From Dokdonella_A sp039926425 (GTDB taxonomy: Bacteria > Pseudomonadota > Gammaproteobacteria > Xanthomonadales > Rhodanobacteraceae), in the NCBI RefSeq assembly GCF_039926425.1, contig NZ_JBDSWZ010000276.1, positions 1 to 37,518 on the forward strand: a stretch of DNA of 37,518 bases. Direction: 5' to 3'. The notes beneath the pieces are model-generated. The model was not told the DNA's origin, did not search any database, and was given only the letters and a program-made list of their open reading frames with translations. This document shows, in pieces, positions 33,028-37,518 of this stretch. A program made the translations under genes and the position numbers. The first letter of the stretch is position 1. Every line of letters starts with the position of its first letter.

Positions 33028-33540
33028 CTACTTCGCCTCGACGAACCGAACCGTCGCAGCAGACGGCGCCAGTGCGGTTTTCACCGCCTCGGCATCGGCA
33101 GGAGTGCCGACAAAGAGAACGAAGACATCCTTGAACGCGCCTGTCTGCGCCTCCTTGAACGCATCCGTGACGAATTGCGCGGTCATGCTGGAGTTGGGGC
33201 CGCCGAACGCAAGCATGTTGCCGGGGAGCACGTTGCGCGCGACCACGTTCTTCACGTTGGTCAACTGGTTTTCGCGATCGCCCTTGGACTTGTCGTCATC
33301 GCCACCCGGAACAAAGTACATGTAGGGGTGATTGCTGCGCACACCTTCAAGATTCGCGGAGACCACGCTCACCAGATACTGCTTCCACGCACTGGTGTCC
33401 GCCGCGTTGGTCGGCATCGGCAGCACCGTCGGCTTCTGTTCGACCACGTCCACCTTGGGCTTGTCGGCCCCCTTGTCGCAGGCGGTGAGCGTGAGGGCCG
33501 CGACGCCGGCGAAGGCGATAATGCTGAAGATCTTGCGCAT
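33028..33540 (-). CDS. Putative lipoprotein of unknown function
   Basis: 170 residues. A type II signal peptide ends in the lipobox LTAC (Cys21). The mature part (PTNAADTSAWKQYLVSVVSANLEGV, then YFVPGGDDD, NVLPGNMLAFGG, VFVLFVGTPADAEAVK) has a compact alpha/beta look with no recognised family. The start overlaps nothing; six bases separate it from coaD, suggesting one operon coaD-lipoprotein-ferredoxin-ggt on the minus strand. Confidence 0.82.
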   Translation of the reverse strand: MRKIFSIIAFAGVAALTLTACDKGADKPKVDVVEQKPTVLPMPTNAADTSAWKQYLVSVVSANLEGVRSNHPYMYFVPGGDDDKSKGDRENQLTNVKNVVARNVLPGNMLAFGGPNSSMTAQFVTDAFKEAQTGAFKDVFVLFVGTPADAEAVKTALAPSAATVRFVEAK

Positions 33541-33546
33541 GGCTTG

Positions 33547-34059
33547 CTACCTCTTGGTTGAATTCAAATAGCGCGTTCGCAGCGCCTGCTGCACGGCCGG
33601 TGGAACGAATCCGGACACATCGCCGCCGAGTCGCGCGATTTCGCGCACCAGCGACGAGGAAATGAAACTGTATTGCTCAGCGGGCGTCAGGAACAACGTC
33701 TCCGCCGCGGGAATCAGGTGGCGGTTCATGCTCGCCAACTGGAATTCGTATTCGAAATCGGACACGGCGCGGAGCCCGCGCAGGATCACGCCCGCTCCGA
33801 TCTCCTCCACGAAGACGGCGAGCAACGCGGAAAACCCGAGCACCTCGACGTTCGGCAATCCGGCGAGCGCATCGCGGGCAAGCTCGATCCGCTCATCCAG
33901 CGTGAACAGCGGGCTCTTCGACGAACTGTCGGCAATCGCAACGATCAACCGATCAAACAACGGCGAAGCACGACTGGCCAGGTCAATGTGGCCGTTGGTG
34001 ATCGGGTCGAATGTACCCGGATACACCGCGATGCGCGCGCGCTGTTGAGTAGTCGCCAT
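33547..34059 (-). CDS. coaD: Phosphopantetheine adenylyltransferase
   Basis: 170 residues; fourth step of coenzyme A synthesis, making dephospho-CoA from 4'-phosphopantetheine and ATP. The nucleotidyltransferase motifs are YPGTFDPITNGHIDL (TxGH variant NGH) and ISSSLVRE (ISSTxxR type), plus RGLRAVSDFEYEFQLASMNR. The length is normal for the family. It precedes the lipoprotein gene and follows rsmD by 29 bases, the common rsmD-coaD pairing. Confidence 0.97.
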   Translation of the reverse strand: MATTQQRARIAVYPGTFDPITNGHIDLASRASPLFDRLIVAIADSSSKSPLFTLDERIELARDALAGLPNVEVLGFSALLAVFVEEIGAGVILRGLRAVSDFEYEFQLASMNRHLIPAAETLFLTPAEQYSFISSSLVREIARLGGDVSGFVPPAVQQALRTRYLNSTKR

Positions 34060-34088
34060 CTGTGACCGCTGCCCCGCCCAAATGACGG

Positions 34089-34676
34089 CTAGCTTAGCGG
34101 ATCGGCGCCGACGCGACGATACAACGCGTAGCGCACGGTTCCGGCCTGCCCTTCCCGATGCAACGCCCAGTTTTCAGGCAGTGTGATCGCCGCATCCGGT
34201 GGTCCTTCGACATGGATGAACGCCTGCGCCGACAGCCAGCCGCCTGCTTCGAGCCGCGCCGCGGCATCGGTCCACAGGTTCGAGGTGAACGGCGGGTCGA
34301 GGAACACCACGTCGAACGGCTGCGCAGGTGACGACAGATAACTGCCGGCGTCGTCGCAGCGGACTTCTGCGTGATCGACTTTGAGTCGAGTGACGTTCTG
34401 TTCGAGCAACGCACAGAGGTTGCGATCGCGTTCGACAAACACACACGCCGCCGCACCGCGGGACATCGCCTCCAGCCCCAGCGCGCCGGTGCCGGCGAAC
34501 AAATCGAGGCAGCGAGCGCCTTCGATCACCGGCGCAAGCCAGTTGAACACCGTTTCCCGCACGCGATCGGGCGTGGGCCGCAAGCCTCGCGCGTCCGGTA
34601 CCTCCAGCCGCGATCGGCGCAAGGTTCCCCCGACGATACGCACTGAACCGGAGGCAATGACTCTGGACTTGGACAT
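34089..34676 (-). CDS. rsmD: 16S rRNA (guanine(966)-N2)-methyltransferase RsmD
   Basis: 195 residues. Rossmann methyltransferase with SAM motif LDLFAGTGALGLEAMSRGA and catalytic motif IV DPPF (VVFLDPPF), plus the conserved N-terminal VRIVGGTLRRSRLEVP and LRPTPDRVRETVFNWL. Methylates G966 of 16S rRNA in the 30S subunit. ATG 34676 is chosen by family start (MSKSRVIASGSVRIVGG); it is divergent from ftsY, with 59 bases between, as usual for this pair. Confidence 0.95.
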   Translation of the reverse strand: MSKSRVIASGSVRIVGGTLRRSRLEVPDARGLRPTPDRVRETVFNWLAPVIEGARCLDLFAGTGALGLEAMSRGAAACVFVERDRNLCALLEQNVTRLKVDHAEVRCDDAGSYLSSPAQPFDVVFLDPPFTSNLWTDAAARLEAGGWLSAQAFIHVEGPPDAAITLPENWALHREGQAGTVRYALYRRVGADPLS

Positions 34677-34735
34677 CGGTTGAAGGGCACCGGTGATAGC
34701 ATGGAGGGCCCGCATTCTCGCCCAATTCGCTCGCA

Positions 34736-35827
34736 ATGCTGAAGTTCTGGAAGAAGAAGCCGGCGCCGGACGCCGTGCCGGTTGCGCCGGTCGCCGAGCC
34801 TGCCCCCGATTCCGGTGCGCTCGTTGAAGACACGCAACCCGCCACCGAGGTCGCCGCCGATCATCCGGTGGCGATTGAAGCTCTCGAACCGGCGGTCATC
34901 GAACCGGCCAAGCGCTCGTGGCGCGAACGCCTGTCGGGCAGCGGATTCGCCAAAGGATTGTCGTCGCTGTTCGTGCGCCATCCGGTGCTCGATGACGCGT
35001 TCCTCGACGCACTCGAAACCTGCCTGATCACCGCGGATGTCGGCGTGGCAACCGCCACCGAACTGGTCGAACGGCTGCGCGTACGCACAGCGAAACGGGA
35101 ATTTGCCGACGTTGGTGCGCTGCTCTCCGCGTTGCGCTCCGAACTCGTCGAGCGCCTGCGTGGCGTCGAGAAACCGCTCGACGTGACCGGCCGCAAACCG
35201 TTCGTGCTGCTGATGGTCGGCGTCAACGGCGTCGGCAAGACCACCACCATCGGCAAGCTCGCATACCGCTACAAGAACGAAGGCCGCAACGTCGTGCTCG
35301 CCGCCGGCGACACCTTCCGCGCTGCCGCGGTCGAACAGCTGCAGAGCTGGGGCACGCGCAACAGCGTGCCGGTGATCTCGCAAGGCTCGGGCGCCGACTC
35401 GGCCAGCGTGATCTTCGATGCGCTGCAAACGGCCCGCTCGCGCGGCGCCGACGTGATGATCGCGGACACCGCTGGTCGCCTGCACACACAAACCGGCCTT
35501 ATGGACGAGTTGTCGAAAATCCGCCGAGTGCTGGCGAAGCTCGACCCGGATGCACCGCACGAAGCGCTGTTGGTGATCGACGGCACCACCGGCCAGAACG
35601 CAATCAACCAGGTGCGCCAGTTCAGCCAGGCGATCGGCGTCACCGGCCTCGTCGTCACAAAGCTCGACGGCACCGCGAAAGGCGGCGTGATCTTCGCCCT
35701 CGCCCGCGAATTCGGCCTGCCGATCCGCTACGTCGGCCTCGGTGAAACCGCGCAGGATCTGCGCGTGTTCGATGCCGCGGCGTTTGTGGACGGGCTGCTG
35801 CCTGCGACGATTGGAACCGCCGGCTGA
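34736..35827 (+). CDS. ftsY: Signal recognition particle receptor FtsY
   Basis: 363 residues. An acidic/Pro/Ala-rich A region (about 10-60) with a lysine-rich start (MLKFWKKKP) precedes the N domain (about 65-150) and GTPase G domain: G1 GVNGVGKTTT (162-171), G3 DTAGR (244-248), G4 TKLDG (308-312). It receives ribosome-SRP complexes at the inner membrane. The A region is shorter than in E. coli FtsY. It is followed by a palindromic repeat that may act as its terminator. Confidence 0.97.
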   Translation: MLKFWKKKPAPDAVPVAPVAEPAPDSGALVEDTQPATEVAADHPVAIEALEPAVIEPAKRSWRERLSGSGFAKGLSSLFVRHPVLDDAFLDALETCLITADVGVATATELVERLRVRTAKREFADVGALLSALRSELVERLRGVEKPLDVTGRKPFVLLMVGVNGVGKTTTIGKLAYRYKNEGRNVVLAAGDTFRAAAVEQLQSWGTRNSVPVISQGSGADSASVIFDALQTARSRGADVMIADTAGRLHTQTGLMDELSKIRRVLAKLDPDAPHEALLVIDGTTGQNAINQVRQFSQAIGVTGLVVTKLDGTAKGGVIFALAREFGLPIRYVGLGETAQDLRVFDAAAFVDGLLPATIGTAG

Positions 35828-35854
35828 GAAAATCGTCGGCCCCGCGAGATGTTC

Positions 35855-35922
35855 GTGGGAGCGGCTTCAGCCGCGATGGTCTGCTGCGCGCGGTCAAGCA
35901 TCGCGGCTGAAGCCGCTCCTAC
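35855..35922. repeat. BIME/REP palindromic repeat after ftsY
   Basis: Two 24-base arms (35855-35878 and 35899-35922) are reverse complements with one mismatch, separated by 20 bases. Each arm itself holds the palindrome GCGGCTTCAGCCGC. This GGGAGCGGCTTCAGCCGCGAT type is a widespread REP family in Xanthomonadaceae and Pseudomonas. The RNA hairpin could stop transcription from ftsY. Confidence 0.75.
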
Positions 35923-36036
35923 AAAGATTCGTCGTCATCTCCACGCATCCGATGTGCACGCCGCTCAGACAATCCATCGCCGCGCGCGCATGAATCCTTC
36001 CCCTGCAAAGCGGGGGAAGGAAAAATCCATGCTCTC

Positions 36037-36149
36037 GTAGGCCGGACGCGCTCTTTGCGGCCGGCGCTCTTCGACAGCGTCACCGGACAATCACACGTTC
36101 CCCGGGCCTCACGAAAAAGCGCCGGCCGCAAAGAGCGCGTCCGGCCTAC
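36037..36149. repeat. 113-bp element with 32-bp perfect inverted ends
   Basis: Bases 36037-36068 and 36118-36149 are exact reverse complements; 49 bases lie between. The ends start GTAGGCCGGACGCG and contain GGCCGGCGCT. The right arm shares AGCGCCGGCCGCA and GCGTCCGGCCTAC with the repeats at 28528-28729. With the BIME at 35855 it fills most of the 331-base gap before the AsmA-like gene. It could be a REP variant or a small non-autonomous element. Confidence 0.7.
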
Positions 36150-36158
36150 ACTAGCGCG

Positions 36159-36842
36159 ATGGCTGCAACCGAACCCCGCAAACCGCGTCGACGTTGGCGC
36201 ATCGCACTTGCGATCTTCGCAATGGTGGTGATTGCGGTCGTGCTCGCGATTCGCCACTACACGCGCACCGATCGCCTCACCGCGCTGATCATCGGCGAAG
36301 CTCGCAGCGCGCTCGGTGCCGATCTCACCGTCGGCGGCACCGCGCATTACGACTTCTGGCCGACGCTGCACCTTGTACTCGCGGCGCCGTCTCTGAACGC
36401 GCCGAACGCCAGCGCATTCATCAAAGCCGACGCCATCGAAGTGCGTGTGCCATGGCGCATCTTGTGGGCCGATCGCTACGACATTGAACAGATCGACGTC
36501 ATTCGCCCGGTGCTTGACCTCGATGCGCTCAAACAATGGCTCGCCACGCGGCCCGCATCGAACGCCAGCACCCCCGACATCCGATTCAACCTGCATCTGA
36601 TCGACGGCAACGCAACATCAGGTGGCATGACCGTTGCCGAAGGTCTCGATATCGCATTCACCAATTCCGGTGATCTCGCTGCATGGATCGACGGCGTGCG
36701 CGCGCATCCCGATTCAAGCGCACTCGTTCCGCCGCTCAACGGCAGCGCCGACGCAAAGGTGCTGCAGATTGGAACCACGCGACTCGAAGGTGTCCATCTT
36801 GAAGTGAAGGACGACGTTCCTCCACCAGCCTCACACGAATGA
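36159..36842 (+). CDS. AsmA-like membrane-anchored protein
   Basis: 227 residues. One N-terminal helix (about 13-31, RIALAIFAMVVIAVVLAI) and a periplasmic part with the start of an AsmA-type beta-sheet: LTVGGTAHYDFWPTLHLVLAAPSLNAP, then AIEVRVPWRILWADRYDIEQIDVIRPVLDL, and a short C-terminal section, much shorter than full AsmA. AsmA-like proteins act in outer-membrane lipid transport. ATG 36159 lies 9 bases after the inverted repeat. The stop overlaps the mutY start (ATGA), so the two are read together. Confidence 0.8.
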   Translation: MAATEPRKPRRRWRIALAIFAMVVIAVVLAIRHYTRTDRLTALIIGEARSALGADLTVGGTAHYDFWPTLHLVLAAPSLNAPNASAFIKADAIEVRVPWRILWADRYDIEQIDVIRPVLDLDALKQWLATRPASNASTPDIRFNLHLIDGNATSGGMTVAEGLDIAFTNSGDLAAWIDGVRAHPDSSALVPPLNGSADAKVLQIGTTRLEGVHLEVKDDVPPPASHE

Positions 36843-37518
36843 CCGACACATCCACCGCTTCCCACGCCAGCGACGAATTCGCCAGCGCCCTGCTCGCCTG
36901 GTACGACACGCACGGCCGCAAGGACCTTCCGTGGCAACAATCGCGCACCGCTTATCGCGTGTGGCTGAGCGAAGTGATGCTGCAGCAGACGCAGGTGCGC
37001 GTGGTGATCGACTACTTCAATCGGTTCGTCGCCGAGTTGCCCACCCTGCCCGACCTCGCCGCCGCATCGGAGGATCGCGTACTCGCGCTGTGGTCCGGCC
37101 TCGGCTACTACAGCCGCGCGCGCAACCTCCACCGCACCGCGAACGTCAGCGTCGACCAGCACGGCGGCGACCTGCCGCGCGATGTCGACGCGCTCCGCGA
37201 ACTTCCCGGCATCGGCCGCTCGACCGCGGCAGCAATCCTCGCGCAATCGTTCGGCGATCGACACGCGATTCTCGACGGCAACGTACGGCGTGTGCTCGCA
37301 CGCTGGCACGGCGTGCGCGGATGGCCCGGCACGACCGCGAACCAGCGCCTGCTGTGGACATATGCCGAATCGCACACGCCGCACGAACGCGTCGCCGACT
37401 ACACCCAGGCGATCATGGATCTGGGCGCAACGCTGTGCACCCCGCGTCGTCCGCAATGCGAGCGTTGCCCTGTAGCGGAGCATTGCACTGCACGTCGCGA
37501 AGGCATCACCGCGCTCAT
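36839..37518 (+). CDS. mutY: Adenine DNA glycosylase MutY (partial, C-terminus off window)
   Basis: Removes adenine mispaired with 8-oxoguanine. 226 codons are present and the frame is open at the window end. Key residues: E45 (WLSEVMLQQTQ), helix-hairpin-helix LPGIGRSTA (122-130), catalytic D146 (ILDGNVRRVLAR), and the [4Fe-4S] cluster C200-x6-C207-x2-C210-x5-C216. The C-terminal NUDIX-like recognition domain lies beyond the window. Coupled to the AsmA-like gene by an ATGA overlap. Confidence 0.97.
   Translation, partial: MTDTSTASHASDEFASALLAWYDTHGRKDLPWQQSRTAYRVWLSEVMLQQTQVRVVIDYFNRFVAELPTLPDLAAASEDRVLALWSGLGYYSRARNLHRTANVSVDQHGGDLPRDVDALRELPGIGRSTAAAILAQSFGDRHAILDGNVRRVLARWHGVRGWPGTTANQRLLWTYAESHTPHERVADYTQAIMDLGATLCTPRRPQCERCPVAEHCTARREGITAL

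Overview
This window looks like the chromosome of a GC-rich gammaproteobacterium, most probably of the Xanthomonadales (Lysobacterales), Rhodanobacteraceae/Xanthomonadaceae type. That inference rests on the gene set: petAB beside a DegS/HtrA-like protease, miaB, phoH-ybeY-corC, and the ferredoxin/coaD/rsmD//ftsY/mutY neighbourhood. Palindromic repeats in gaps (the GGAGCGGCTTCAGCCGCGA type) fit the same group. I found no rRNA, tRNA, CRISPR, prophage or insertion sequence. Base composition looks uniform by eye.

Layout. 1-5.8 kb: cytochrome bc1 genes (minus strand, cytochrome b cut by the window edge), a periplasmic protease, a lytic transglycosylase and miaB. 6.0-15.8 kb: the most interesting part. 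A secreted protein of unknown function and a small DUF4345 membrane protein precede an ECF sigma factor and its RskA-like anti-sigma factor. These are followed by a tightly packed seven-gene set: acyl desaturase, FAD-dependent oxidoreductase (COG2907 type), DUF1365 protein, cyclopropane-fatty-acid-synthase-like methyltransferase, DUF2878 membrane protein, DUF1295 membrane protein, and a second, different CFA-fold methyltransferase. From the desaturase on, every junction is an overlap or a gap of a few bases. I infer a stress-controlled pathway that desaturates membrane acyl chains, methylates them and modifies them further. It is related to, but not the same as, the singlet-oxygen/furan-fatty-acid genes of Rhodobacter. 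15.8-19.9 kb: minus-strand redox and detoxification genes (FMN reductase, alpha/beta hydrolase, WrbA, isochorismatase-like hydrolase) and a DUF5996 gene, with a perfect palindrome in the only long gap.

20.1-26.4 kb: phoH, ybeY and corC, then (where lnt would often sit) a DUF4105 membrane protein and an unknown membrane-anchored protein, then corA. Because miaB normally adjoins ybeZYX, the block from 5.8 to 20.1 kb appears to split a conserved operon. 26.4-31 kb: a secreted TPR/beta-propeller protein, a Nudix hydrolase, MAPEG, TMEM43-like and metallo-beta-lactamase-fold proteins. 31-37.5 kb: gamma-glutamyltranspeptidase overlapping a 2[4Fe-4S] ferredoxin, a lipoprotein, coaD, rsmD, divergent ftsY, a repeat-rich gap, an AsmA-like protein and mutY (cut by the window end).

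Start codons were chosen by reading upstream bases, overlaps and family N-termini. Functions are from family recognition by eye; no database search was run.
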